DNA of 28,922 bases from the NCBI GenBank assembly GCA_023396215.1, contig JAEWWW010000119.1, positions 1 through 28,922 on the forward strand, written 5' to 3'. Below, in pieces: positions 7,226 through 14,799 of the stretch (positions are counted from its first letter, which is position 1; every line of letters starts with the position of its first letter). The translations under genes were made by a program, and so were the position numbers. The notes below the pieces were generated by a model, which saw only the letters and a list, made by a program, of their open reading frames with translations, was not told where the DNA came from and did not search any database. Source of the DNA: Bacillota bacterium. Its GTDB lineage: Bacteria > Bacillota > Clostridia > Oscillospirales > Ruminococcaceae.

Positions 7226-8671
7226 ATGAGAAAAATAACCCTGAAGATAGAGGGGATGACCTGCACAGGCTGTGAACGGCACATCACAGAGGCGCTGGAG
7301 CGGCTGGAGGGAGTTTCCTCGGTTGCGGTCAGCTATTCCAGGGGTAAGGCCACCTTCAACGCGCAGAGGTCGCAGCCCACGCTGGAGGCCGTCATCGCGG
7401 CGGTGGAGCAGGGAGATTACCATGTTCTTTCGGCCAGGGTGGACGGCAGCGAGCTTTATACCGCCCAGCCAGAGGGCAAGGGCAAAAAGCGGGCCGCCGT
7501 TAATCAGGTGCTGGGGGTGGGCATCCTGCTGCTGGCCATCTATCTGGTGGTGAAAAACACCGTGGGGTGGAACTACCTCCCCGAAATCAACCAGAACATG
7601 GGCTACGGCCTGCTCTTCGTCATCGGACTTTTGACCTCGCTGCACTGTGTAGCCATGTGCGGCGGCATCAATATCTCCCAGTGCGCCTCTTACGAGAGCA
7701 AAAACGGCCCGGGCAACAGCCTGATGCCCAGCCTGCTCTACAACGGCGGGCGGGTGGTTTCCTACACCGTCATCGGCGGCATTGTGGGGGCGCTGGGCTC
7801 GGTCATCCAGTTTTCTGCGATGGCGCAGGGCATTGTCGCCATCGTCGCCGGGCTGTTCATGGTGGTGATGGGGCTGAATATGCTGCAGCTCTTCCCGTGG
7901 CTGCGCCGCATTACCCCCCGCATGCCCATGGCGCTGCGCCGTTTGTTCAGCGGCAAGGGCGCGGGCAAAGGCCCCTTCTATGTGGGGCTGCTCAACGGGC
8001 TGATGCCCTGCGGGCCGCTGCAGGCCATGCAGCTTTATGCGCTGGGTACCGGCAGCTTTGCCGCGGGCGCTCTTTCGATGTTCCTCTTCAGCCTGGGCAC
8101 CGTGCCGCTGATGTTCGGCATCGGGGCGCTCAGCACCCTGATGACCAGCCGCTCCACCCAGCGGATGCTGCGGGTCTGCGCGGTGCTGGTCATGGTGCTT
8201 GGCGTGGTCATGGTGGGCCAGGGGCTCAACGTTTCGGGTATCAACCTGATGCCTGCACCTACCATCTCGGCCGAGAACCTGCCCGAAAACGTAGCCAAAA
8301 TCGGCAGCGACGGGGTGCAGGAGGTCAGAGTAACCTTTGACAGCGGACGTTATGTACCCATCGTTGTACAAAAAGGGGTGCCGGTGCGCTGGATTATCAA
8401 TGGGGAGAAAGGCGGCCTCAACGGCTGTAACAACCCGGTCACCATCCCCAAATATAAAATACGGGCCACGCTGGATTACGGCGAAAACGTCATTGAATTT
8501 ACCCCCGACGAAACGGGAACAATAGTCTATACCTGCTGGATGGGTATGATTCGCAGCACCATCACGGTGGTGGATGACCTCTCGGCGCTGACGCAGGAGG
8601 AGCTGCCGGTTATCGATATACCCGATGACTGGGAAGACCAGCAGAGCAACCTGCCGCCCTGCTGCATGTAG
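7226..8671 (+). CDS. HMA-SafE/CcdA-like membrane protein-cupredoxin fusion
   Basis: This 481-residue protein joins three metal-related parts. Residues 1-66 are a heavy-metal-associated domain with GMTCTGC (Cys13, Cys16). About residues 95-345 form a multi-helix SafE/UreH-type membrane domain (SLHCVAMCGG early, LLNGLMPCGPLQAMQ later, each with conserved Cys). About residues 360-460 form a cupredoxin-like domain facing outward, with LNGCNNPV and YTCWMGM as likely copper ligands. The C terminus is PPCCM, possibly another site. The ATG at 7226 follows AAGGAGAGG. SafE-family proteins are known as sulfite/organosulfonate exporters or as parts of metal and cytochrome assembly. Here a role in copper handling or transfer is inferred from the attached domains and from CopA downstream. 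Confidence 0.85.
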   Translation: MRKITLKIEGMTCTGCERHITEALERLEGVSSVAVSYSRGKATFNAQRSQPTLEAVIAAVEQGDYHVLSARVDGSELYTAQPEGKGKKRAAVNQVLGVGILLLAIYLVVKNTVGWNYLPEINQNMGYGLLFVIGLLTSLHCVAMCGGINISQCASYESKNGPGNSLMPSLLYNGGRVVSYTVIGGIVGALGSVIQFSAMAQGIVAIVAGLFMVVMGLNMLQLFPWLRRITPRMPMALRRLFSGKGAGKGPFYVGLLNGLMPCGPLQAMQLYALGTGSFAAGALSMFLFSLGTVPLMFGIGALSTLMTSRSTQRMLRVCAVLVMVLGVVMVGQGLNVSGINLMPAPTISAENLPENVAKIGSDGVQEVRVTFDSGRYVPIVVQKGVPVRWIINGEKGGLNGCNNPVTIPKYKIRATLDYGENVIEFTPDETGTIVYTCWMGMIRSTITVVDDLSALTQEELPVIDIPDDWEDQQSNLPPCCM

Positions 8672-8761
8672 GGGAGCGAAACACAGGGGGCCGACATGCG
8701 AATCGGCCTTCCTTCATGTCCGGCCAACCGTTCCGGCCCGAGCGGCCATCCCGCGCCCCCG

Positions 8762-8786
8762 GTAGGGGCGACCTGTGGTCGCCCGC
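8762..8786 (+). repeat. 25-nt palindromic repeat, copy 1
   Basis: GTAGGGGCGACC, a TGT centre and GGTCGCCCGC; inner arms GGGCGACC and GGTCGCCC are perfectly complementary. The inverted copy at 25545-25569 matches it at 22 of 25 positions, so this is a dispersed family. Confidence 0.8.
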
Positions 8787-8811
8787 CAACCACCCCGGCG
8801 CCATGCGCCAC

Positions 8812-8827
8812 CCCCTCCAAGGAGGGG
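8812..8827 (+). repeat. 16-nt palindrome CCCCTCCAAGGAGGGG
   Basis: A perfect 16-nt palindrome, found again with TT in the centre at 25656-25671 and in degenerate form at 8982-8995. Its surroundings (CACC before, GAATTTGCCC after) are partly shared with the degenerate copy, suggesting a larger repeat unit. Confidence 0.65.
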
Positions 8828-8848
8828 AATTTGCCCGCAACAACCCCT

Positions 8849-8873
8849 GTAGGAGCGGCTATCAGCCGCCCGC
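8849..8873 (+). repeat. 25-nt palindromic repeat, copy 2
   Basis: GTAGGAGCGGCT, ATC, AGCCGCCCGC: same layout as copy 1, with GCGGCT/AGCCGC arms. It lies in the 437-base gene-free stretch between the fusion gene and copA (8672-9108). That stretch also contains a GGGGGC/GCCCCC hairpin at 8906-8921 and no credible gene. Confidence 0.8.
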
Positions 8874-9027
8874 GCCCTCGGTGGGAACCTTGTGAAATCT
8901 GTCGTGGGGGCCGATGCCCCCTGTCGGGGGTTCGCTATCGCCGTCGGCTCGCTGTTCCACACCACCCCGGCCCTTTGCCACCCCTCAAAAGAGGGAAAAT
9001 TGCCCCTTTCCGGGTAGTCTGCCGGGC

Positions 9028-9056
9028 TTGCGCAGGCGCAGTGAGTATGTTATACT
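9028..9056 (+). promoter_or_regulatory. Candidate copA promoter
   Basis: TTGCGC at 9028-9033 and TATACT at 9051-9056 are 17 bases apart, predicting a start near 9063 and a leader of about 46 bases. I saw no clear CopY (TACAnnTGTA) operator next to it, so copper control here is not shown by sequence. Confidence 0.55.
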
Positions 9057-9108
9057 AAATCGGTACACTATTAACATAGATTGACAGGCAGTTAGGAGCT
9101 GAAAAGCC

Positions 9109-11571
9109 ATGATTGAGAAAACTTATCATGTAGGCGGTATGACCTGTGCCTCTTGTGCGGCCCACGCCCAAAAAGCGGCCTCGGGGCTGGATGGGGTGGA
9201 GCACTGCGAGGTGAACATCGCCACCGAGAAGATGAATATACGCTTTGATGAAAGCAAGCTGGATTTTGACCGCATTGCCAGGGCGGTTTCCGGCGCGGGC
9301 TACACCCTTGCGGAGGAGAAAAGCACCCGTCAGGTAGAGCTTGCCATCGACGGCATGACCTGCGCTTCCTGCTCCGCGGCGGTGGAGCGGGCCGCTTCCA
9401 AGCTGGAGGGCGTGGTCAAGGCGCAGGTGAACATCGCCACCAACCGGGGCGTCTTTGAGTATGACCCGGCGGTTATCAAGCTTTCCGAAATCAAGACTGC
9501 CATCAAGAACGCGGGCTACACCCCCAGCGATATCGAGGGCGGCCAGGCGCAGGATGCGCAGGAGCTCAGGCGCCAGAAGGAGCTTTCTCAGATGCGCGGG
9601 CGGCTTATCATGGCAATTGTTTTCACCCTGCCGGTCTTTTACATGGCCATGGGGCATATGTTCCCGGTTCTGGGGCTGCCCATGCCTTATTTCCTCAACC
9701 ATCACGAGTTCCCGCTGGTTTTCGCGCTGGTGCAGTTGGCCCTTACCATCCCCGTGCTGCTGGCGGGCAGCCGCTTTTTCACCGTGGGCTTTAAGAGCCT
9801 CTTTAAAGGCGCGCCCAATATGGATACGCTGGTTGCCATCGGCACCGGCAGCGCCTTCCTTTACAGCACCTTTGCCACCGTTCTTATCTATCAGGGCGAC
9901 TTTCACATGGCAAACGCCCTCTACTTTGAATCGGCGGTGGTGGTCATCACCCTGATTATGGTGGGCAAATACCTTGAAGCGGTCAGCAAGGGCAAAACCT
10001 CCGAAGCCATCAAAAAGCTGATGAACCTGCGGCCCAAGACGGCGGTCATCATCAAGGACGGCGCCGAGCTGGAGGTTCCGCTGGACGAGGTTGCGGTGGG
10101 CGACGTTGTGGTGCTGCGCCCCGGCTCGGTTGTGCCGGTGGACGGCGAGGTGCTGGACGGCATCTCCACCATAGATGAATCGATGCTCACCGGCGAAAGC
10201 CTGCCGGTAGAGAAGCACCCCGGCAATCAGGTCACCGGCGGCAGCATCAACGGCGAGGGCCTCATCCGCTTTAAGGCCACCAGCGTGGGCGCCGATACCG
10301 CGCTGTCTAAAATCATCCGTCTGGTTGAGGACGCACAGGGCAAAAAGGCCCCCATCGCCAAGCTGGCCGATATTGTTTCGGGCTTCTTTGTACCGGTGGT
10401 CATCGTCATCGCCGCCGTCGCGGCCATCGGCTGGGCGCTTGCGGGGCGCGACTTTAACTTTGTTCTCACCGTCTTTGTCACCGTTCTGGTCATCGCCTGC
10501 CCCTGCGCCCTTGGCCTTGCAACCCCCACCGCCATCATGGTGGGCACCGGCAAAGGCGCCGAAATGGGCATCCTCATCAAGGGCGGCGAAGCCCTTGAGA
10601 TTACCCATAAGATCCAAACAGTGGTGCTGGATAAAACCGGAACCATTACCGAAGGTAAGCCGCTGCTCACCGATATCAGGCTCTATACCGGCCTTGAAGA
10701 AAACGCCGCGCTGACCCTTGCGGCTTCGGCTGAGCGGGGTTCCGAACACCCCATCGCCCGCGCCATCGTCGAAGGGGCGCAGGCCCGCGGCCTTGCGCTG
10801 CTCGACCCCCAGAGCTTTCAGGCGGTGCCCGGCCGCGGCATCGACGCGGTGGTGGAGGGTAAGCGGGTTTTGGCCGGCAACATCAAGCTGATGCAGGAAC
10901 ATAACATCCCCTCCGAAATCGCCAGGGAGGACGCCCTTGAGCTTGCGGGGCGCGGGCGCACCCTGATGTATATCGCCATCGACGGCAGCCTTGCCGCGCT
11001 GATGGCGGCGGCCGATACGGTGAAGCCCACCAGCAAGGCAGCGGTTGCCAAGCTAAAGGATATGGGGGTCGAGGTGGTTATGATCACCGGCGACAACCAG
11101 AGCACCGCCGCCGCCATTGCCGCCGAGGTGGGCATCGACCGTGTGCTTTCCGACGTGCTGCCGCAGGATAAGGCGGGCGAGGTCAAGCGCCTGCAGGAGA
11201 GCGGGCGCAAGGTCGCCATGGTGGGCGACGGCATCAACGATGCTCCCGCGCTGGCACAGGCCGATATCGGCATGGCCATCGGCACCGGCACCGACGTTGC
11301 GGTGGAATCCGCCGACGTTGTGCTGATGCGCGGCGACTTGGGCGAGGTTCCCGCCGCCATCGCCCTGAGCCGTGCCACCATCCGCAACATCAAGGAAAAC
11401 CTCTTCTGGGCCTTCCTTTACAACACGGCGGGCATCCCCTTTGCCGCGGGCGTCTTTTATATCTTCGGCGGCCCGCTGCTCAACCCCATGTTTGCAGGCG
11501 CGGCCATGGCCCTCAGCTCGGTTTCGGTCATCTCCAACGCGCTGCGGCTCAAGCGCTTTAAGCTCAAATAA
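9109..11571 (+). CDS. copA: Copper-exporting P1B-type ATPase CopA
   Basis: This 820-residue pump should move Cu(I) out of the cytoplasm using ATP. Two N-terminal HMA domains carry GMTCASC at Cys13/Cys16 and Cys85/Cys88. The membrane part includes the metal-binding CPC motif (IACPCALGLATPTA; Cys464, Cys466). The catalytic core shows TGES (actuator), DKTGT with the phosphorylated Asp508, SEHP in the nucleotide domain and GDGINDAPALAQAD near residue 706. The final helices contain YN and MALSSVSV, both typical of Cu(I) pumps. The ATG at 9109 follows TAGGAG. It has its own candidate promoter after the repeat block. The unknown lipoprotein starts 56 bases downstream without a terminator between, so it may be co-transcribed. 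Confidence 0.95.
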   Translation: MIEKTYHVGGMTCASCAAHAQKAASGLDGVEHCEVNIATEKMNIRFDESKLDFDRIARAVSGAGYTLAEEKSTRQVELAIDGMTCASCSAAVERAASKLEGVVKAQVNIATNRGVFEYDPAVIKLSEIKTAIKNAGYTPSDIEGGQAQDAQELRRQKELSQMRGRLIMAIVFTLPVFYMAMGHMFPVLGLPMPYFLNHHEFPLVFALVQLALTIPVLLAGSRFFTVGFKSLFKGAPNMDTLVAIGTGSAFLYSTFATVLIYQGDFHMANALYFESAVVVITLIMVGKYLEAVSKGKTSEAIKKLMNLRPKTAVIIKDGAELEVPLDEVAVGDVVVLRPGSVVPVDGEVLDGISTIDESMLTGESLPVEKHPGNQVTGGSINGEGLIRFKATSVGADTALSKIIRLVEDAQGKKAPIAKLADIVSGFFVPVVIVIAAVAAIGWALAGRDFNFVLTVFVTVLVIACPCALGLATPTAIMVGTGKGAEMGILIKGGEALEITHKIQTVVLDKTGTITEGKPLLTDIRLYTGLEENAALTLAASAERGSEHPIARAIVEGAQARGLALLDPQSFQAVPGRGIDAVVEGKRVLAGNIKLMQEHNIPSEIAREDALELAGRGRTLMYIAIDGSLAALMAAADTVKPTSKAAVAKLKDMGVEVVMITGDNQSTAAAIAAEVGIDRVLSDVLPQDKAGEVKRLQESGRKVAMVGDGINDAPALAQADIGMAIGTGTDVAVESADVVLMRGDLGEVPAAIALSRATIRNIKENLFWAFLYNTAGIPFAAGVFYIFGGPLLNPMFAGAAMALSSVSVISNALRLKRFKLK

Positions 11572-11627
11572 CACGGGCCCGCAAAAAGACCGTAAACTTT
11601 TAAAGACGATTTGCAGGGAGGCTGCTT

Positions 11628-12269
11628 ATGAAAAAACGATGGATAACCGCCCTGACCCTTGTACTGGTTTTCGCGCTGGCGGCGGGGTGCCAGGCCGTTG
11701 ATGTGGTGCTGAGCGACAGCCCCAAAGCATTTGATAAAATCCTCAGGGCATACCCGGAGCTTCTCACCGGGGAGGAGGACGGCTACTACCTGCTGTCGGT
11801 CGACGGCGCTACCGAGCTGCGGTTCAGCAAGGATTACACCGCCACCGGCGGTGAGGATATCCTCATTGTGACCCCTCTTGCCCCCTTTACCGACGCGGGC
11901 CTCGACCTGGGCAAGCTGGATGCGGGCTACCGGGCCGATGAAGCTAACCTTTACGTCAGCGGCGACTACGGCGACGCGCCGGCCCAAAGCCAGCCCGCGG
12001 CCGCCCTGCTGCAAAGCGCCCAAAACGACCGCAAGGCGCTTTCCTACCACGGAGAGCTGGACCATTACGGCATCGGGCTTGCCCACGGTAAGTTTGAATA
12101 TGCCAAGGAGCACGAGAAAAACGATAAGGACATCGTCTTTGTGCTGCTGGCCGACCCCCTTGAGCAACGCGGGGTCGATGTGGAAAAGGTTGAAGGCTGG
12201 GTTTACATGGAGATGGATGATATGAGCGGCGGCGCCCTGCGCGTTCTGCTCAAGCCCTACACCCTGTAA
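11628..12269 (+). CDS. Unrecognised lipoprotein downstream of copA
   Basis: This 213-residue protein begins MKKRWITALTLVLVFALAAGC, a clear lipoprotein signal with Cys21, so it should be anchored outside the membrane. I do not recognise the mature domain. It is acidic and mixed alpha/beta in look, without Cys or Met clusters that would mark a metal site; a short EYAKEHEKNDKD stretch lies near residue 165. The ATG has a good site (AGGGAGG, 11616-11622). It sits between copA and a two-component system, all on one strand with short gaps. Possible roles are a partner or accessory signal protein of the sensor kinase, or an envelope protein of the metal response. These are inferences from position only. 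Confidence 0.8.
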   Translation: MKKRWITALTLVLVFALAAGCQAVDVVLSDSPKAFDKILRAYPELLTGEEDGYYLLSVDGATELRFSKDYTATGGEDILIVTPLAPFTDAGLDLGKLDAGYRADEANLYVSGDYGDAPAQSQPAAALLQSAQNDRKALSYHGELDHYGIGLAHGKFEYAKEHEKNDKDIVFVLLADPLEQRGVDVEKVEGWVYMEMDDMSGGALRVLLKPYTL

Positions 12270-12324
12270 TTCCGCGCTCCAATAGCCGGGTCCGGGAAAA
12301 ATCCTCTTGGTTGGAGGTCATGCT

Positions 12325-13029
12325 ATGGTTGAAAAACCTTTGGTGCTGGTTGTGGACGACGAACCGAAGATTGTTTCGGTTGTAACGTCTTACCTCGAAA
12401 ATGCCGGATACGACGTCTGCACTGCCGGGTCGGGCAGAGAAGCGCTGGAGCAGTTTGCCCAGCGCTCTCCCCATTTTGTGGTGCTTGACCTGATGCTGCC
12501 CGATCTGAGCGGCGAGGAGGTCTGCGCCGTTCTGCGCAAAGGCTCCCGGGTGCCCATCCTGATGCTCACCGCAAAGGCGGGGGAGGAGGATATCCTCCGC
12601 GGGCTGGATATGGGGGCGGACGACTACCTGACCAAGCCCTTCAGCCCGCGCCAGCTTGTGGCCCGGGTGGGGGCTATCCTGCGGCGCACCCGCGAAACCC
12701 CCGAGCCGCTGCATAATATCCTGCGCTTTGAAGGGGGGCTGACGGTCAATCTGGCCGCCCGCAAGGTGCTGAGCCTCGAGCAGGAGGTGACCCTCACCCC
12801 CCACGAGTTTGATATTCTGGCGCTGATGGCGCGCCACCCCGGGCAGGTTTTTTCTCGCAGCCAGCTCATCGTCGGGGCCATGGGCCACGACTACGACGGC
12901 TACGACCGGGTGATTGACACCCACATTAAAAACCTGCGCCAAAAGCTGGAGGCCGACCCCAAAAGCCCGTGCTACATACAGACGGTCTACGGCGTGGGCT
13001 ACCGGTTTGGGGCAGCCGCCGCAATGTAA
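12325..13029 (+). CDS. OmpR/PhoB-family response regulator
   Basis: This 234-residue regulator has a receiver domain with the acidic pair Asp11/Asp12, phospho-acceptor Asp55 (VVLDLMLPDLSG), Thr in LMLTAKAG and Lys104 (YLTKPFSPRQL). The C-terminal winged helix is typical: VTLTPHEFDILALMARHPGQVFSRSQL, followed by RVIDTHIKNLRQKLEADP and YGVGYRF. I chose the ATG at 12325 because TTGGAGGT ends seven bases upstream; an in-frame TTG at 12307 is less likely. It is followed 78 bases later by its cognate histidine kinase. The target genes are unknown; the adjacent copper genes are the obvious candidates. A short GGGGC/GCCCC hairpin lies in the gap at 13045-13061. Confidence 0.93.
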   Translation: MVEKPLVLVVDDEPKIVSVVTSYLENAGYDVCTAGSGREALEQFAQRSPHFVVLDLMLPDLSGEEVCAVLRKGSRVPILMLTAKAGEEDILRGLDMGADDYLTKPFSPRQLVARVGAILRRTRETPEPLHNILRFEGGLTVNLAARKVLSLEQEVTLTPHEFDILALMARHPGQVFSRSQLIVGAMGHDYDGYDRVIDTHIKNLRQKLEADPKSPCYIQTVYGVGYRFGAAAAM

Positions 13030-13107
13030 ACAGCACCAGCCGCGCGGGGCGCAAAGCCCCGTCCCCGCCATCGGTTTTTAGAGAGCGCCAAAAGAGGAGG
13101 AAGCCCT

Positions 13108-14520
13108 GTGAAATATTCGCTCAAGGTTAAGCTGTCGCTTTCCTATGTGTTGGTGGCGCTGCTGCTGGTGGCCGCCATCAGCGTGGTGGCCAACATCTTT
13201 TTGCAGCGCCAGTTCGCCGCCTATGTCATGCAAAGGCAGGAGCAAAAAAATGCCGAGCTGGTAACCCTCCTCGCCGGAGGATACTCCCCCTCGCAGGATA
13301 GATGGAACCACCAAACCCTTGAAACGCTGGGCATGAGCGCGTTGGAGCAGGGGATGATTGTGCGGGTGGCCGACGCCAGGGGCGTGGTGCATTGGGACGC
13401 TACCCAGCACAACGGCGGCATGTGCAACCAGATGCTGAGCAGCATGGCCCAAAGCATGAGCAGCCGCCACCCCAACCTGACCGGCGGCTATGAAGAAAAG
13501 GGCTACGAGCTTCGCCAGCAGGGCAAAACGGTGGGGCGGGTGTACATCGGCTACTACGGCCCCTTTTATTACAGCGAAAACGACAGCGCCTACCTCGACG
13601 CCCTTAACCGGATACTGGTGACGGTGGGTCTGGTTTCGCTGCTGGCGGCCCTTGGCATGGGGCTGGTGATGGCGCGGCGCATCAGCAACCCCATTACGCG
13701 GGTTATTGCCGTCACCCAAACCATCTCACAGGGCAACTACGCCGGCCGCATCAGCGAGGGTTCCACCACCGCCGAGCTGGACAGGCTGGTGGCGGCGGTC
13801 AATCAGCTTGCCGACGGCCTCGAGCAGCAGGAGCAGCTGCGCAGGCAGCTCACCGGGGATGTGGCCCACGAGCTGCGCACCCCGCTGGCCACCCTGCAGA
13901 GCCACCTTGAGGCCCTCATCGACGGAATCTGGCAGCCCGACCGCCAGCACTTTGTCAGTTGTCACGAGGAGATACTGCGGATGAACCGTCTGGTGGGTGA
14001 CCTCGAGCGGCTGGCCCGTATCGAGAGCGACCCCGCTCCCCTGCAAAAGGAAGAGGTGGATTTGCGTCAGGTGGCCCAAAACGCCATCGCTCTCTATGCC
14101 ACCGAAGCCGCCCTGAAAGAGGTGGAGGTGCGGCTGCAGGGCGGTTCGGCGGTGCTGCAGGGCGACCGCGACAAGCTGAGCCAGGTGGCGGTCAACCTGC
14201 TTTCCAACGCGCTGAAGTTTACCCCCAAGGGTGGGCGGGTGACCATTACCCTCAGCGTCAGCGACGGCTTTGCCACCCTCGAGGTGGCCGACAGCGGTCC
14301 CGGCGTCCCTCCCGAGCATCTGCCCCATATCTTTGAGCGGTTTTACCGGGCAGACCCCTCCCGCAACCGCAGCACCGGCGGGTCGGGCATCGGCCTTGCC
14401 ATCGTCAAGGCCATCGCCGAGCGCCACGGCGGCAGCGTGACCGCCCACAACAGCCGTCGGGGGGGCGCCTGCTTTGTGGTGACCCTGCCCCGCAAAGAGA
14501 AAGACGCCGGAAACATTTGA
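13108..14520 (+). CDS. Sensor histidine kinase with a His/Met/Cys-rich sensor loop
   Basis: This 470-residue membrane kinase has helices at about residues 8-32 and 168-188, flanking an extracytoplasmic domain. A HAMP segment follows to about 240. The dimerisation domain has His254 (DVAHELRTPL), and the ATPase domain has Asn367 (VNLLSNALKF), DSGPG at 395-399 and GSGIGL at 425-430. The sensor domain has a short run of metal-ligand residues: His95, His101, Met105, Cys106, Met109, Met113, Met117 and His121. This could bind copper or another soft metal. My impression is that similar loops occur in other clostridial kinases. The GTG at 13108 follows GAGGAGG. The terminator begins inside the last codons. 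Metal sensing is an inference. Confidence 0.92.
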   Translation: MKYSLKVKLSLSYVLVALLLVAAISVVANIFLQRQFAAYVMQRQEQKNAELVTLLAGGYSPSQDRWNHQTLETLGMSALEQGMIVRVADARGVVHWDATQHNGGMCNQMLSSMAQSMSSRHPNLTGGYEEKGYELRQQGKTVGRVYIGYYGPFYYSENDSAYLDALNRILVTVGLVSLLAALGMGLVMARRISNPITRVIAVTQTISQGNYAGRISEGSTTAELDRLVAAVNQLADGLEQQEQLRRQLTGDVAHELRTPLATLQSHLEALIDGIWQPDRQHFVSCHEEILRMNRLVGDLERLARIESDPAPLQKEEVDLRQVAQNAIALYATEAALKEVEVRLQGGSAVLQGDRDKLSQVAVNLLSNALKFTPKGGRVTITLSVSDGFATLEVADSGPGVPPEHLPHIFERFYRADPSRNRSTGGSGIGLAIVKAIAERHGGSVTAHNSRRGGACFVVTLPRKEKDAGNI

Positions 14521-14531
14521 TTCCGGCGTCT
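14502..14531 (+). terminator. Terminator overlapping the kinase stop codon
   Basis: AGACGCCGGAA at 14502-14512 and TTCCGGCGTCT at 14521-14531 form an 11-bp perfect stem with an 8-base loop that contains the TGA stop (14518-14520), followed by CTTTCTTTG. The 5' arm encodes the last residues of the kinase. Confidence 0.8.
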
Positions 14532-14604
14532 CTTTCTTTGCTGCCCATAGCTTCAGTTACAAACCAGCTTCTCCACTGCACAATATCCAACGCTGTAATT
14601 GTTT

Positions 14605-14767
14605 CAGGCTGCCCCGTTTCTTCCTTCTTTTCCGGGCAGCCTGCGCCTATCCGACCGGTCAAGGGCCGGTGAGGATTTTCCTTACGGAAAATCCTCACTC
14701 TTAAACCCATTGACAGGGCGGGGTTTCGCCGTGCCGTTCTGCGGTTTTTTTATTAGCCGAACGGCAC
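14605..14767. repeat. Cluster of four inverted repeats in a gene-free stretch
   Basis: Between the kinase and the ABC operon (14521-14799, no gene) lie CAGGCTGCCC/GGGCAGCCTG (14605-14614 with 14634-14643), ACCGG/CCGGT (14654-14670), a 13-bp perfect stem with a TTAC loop (14669-14681 with 14686-14698), and GTGCCGTTC/GAACGGCAC (14731-14739 with 14759-14767). None has a T-run directly after the stem on the plus strand. Their role is unknown; they may be part of a structured RNA or the edge of a mobile segment. Confidence 0.6.
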
Positions 14768-14799
14768 GTTTATAGCTTTATTCTGTTCACCCCACACCG

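Noticed and set aside
9028..9108. CopY or CsoR operator at copA
   Set aside because: No TACAnnTGTA or similar site found; copper control remains untested by sequence.
9055..10902. Long minus-strand frame opposite copA
   Set aside because: Shadow of copA; no family motif or ribosome site.
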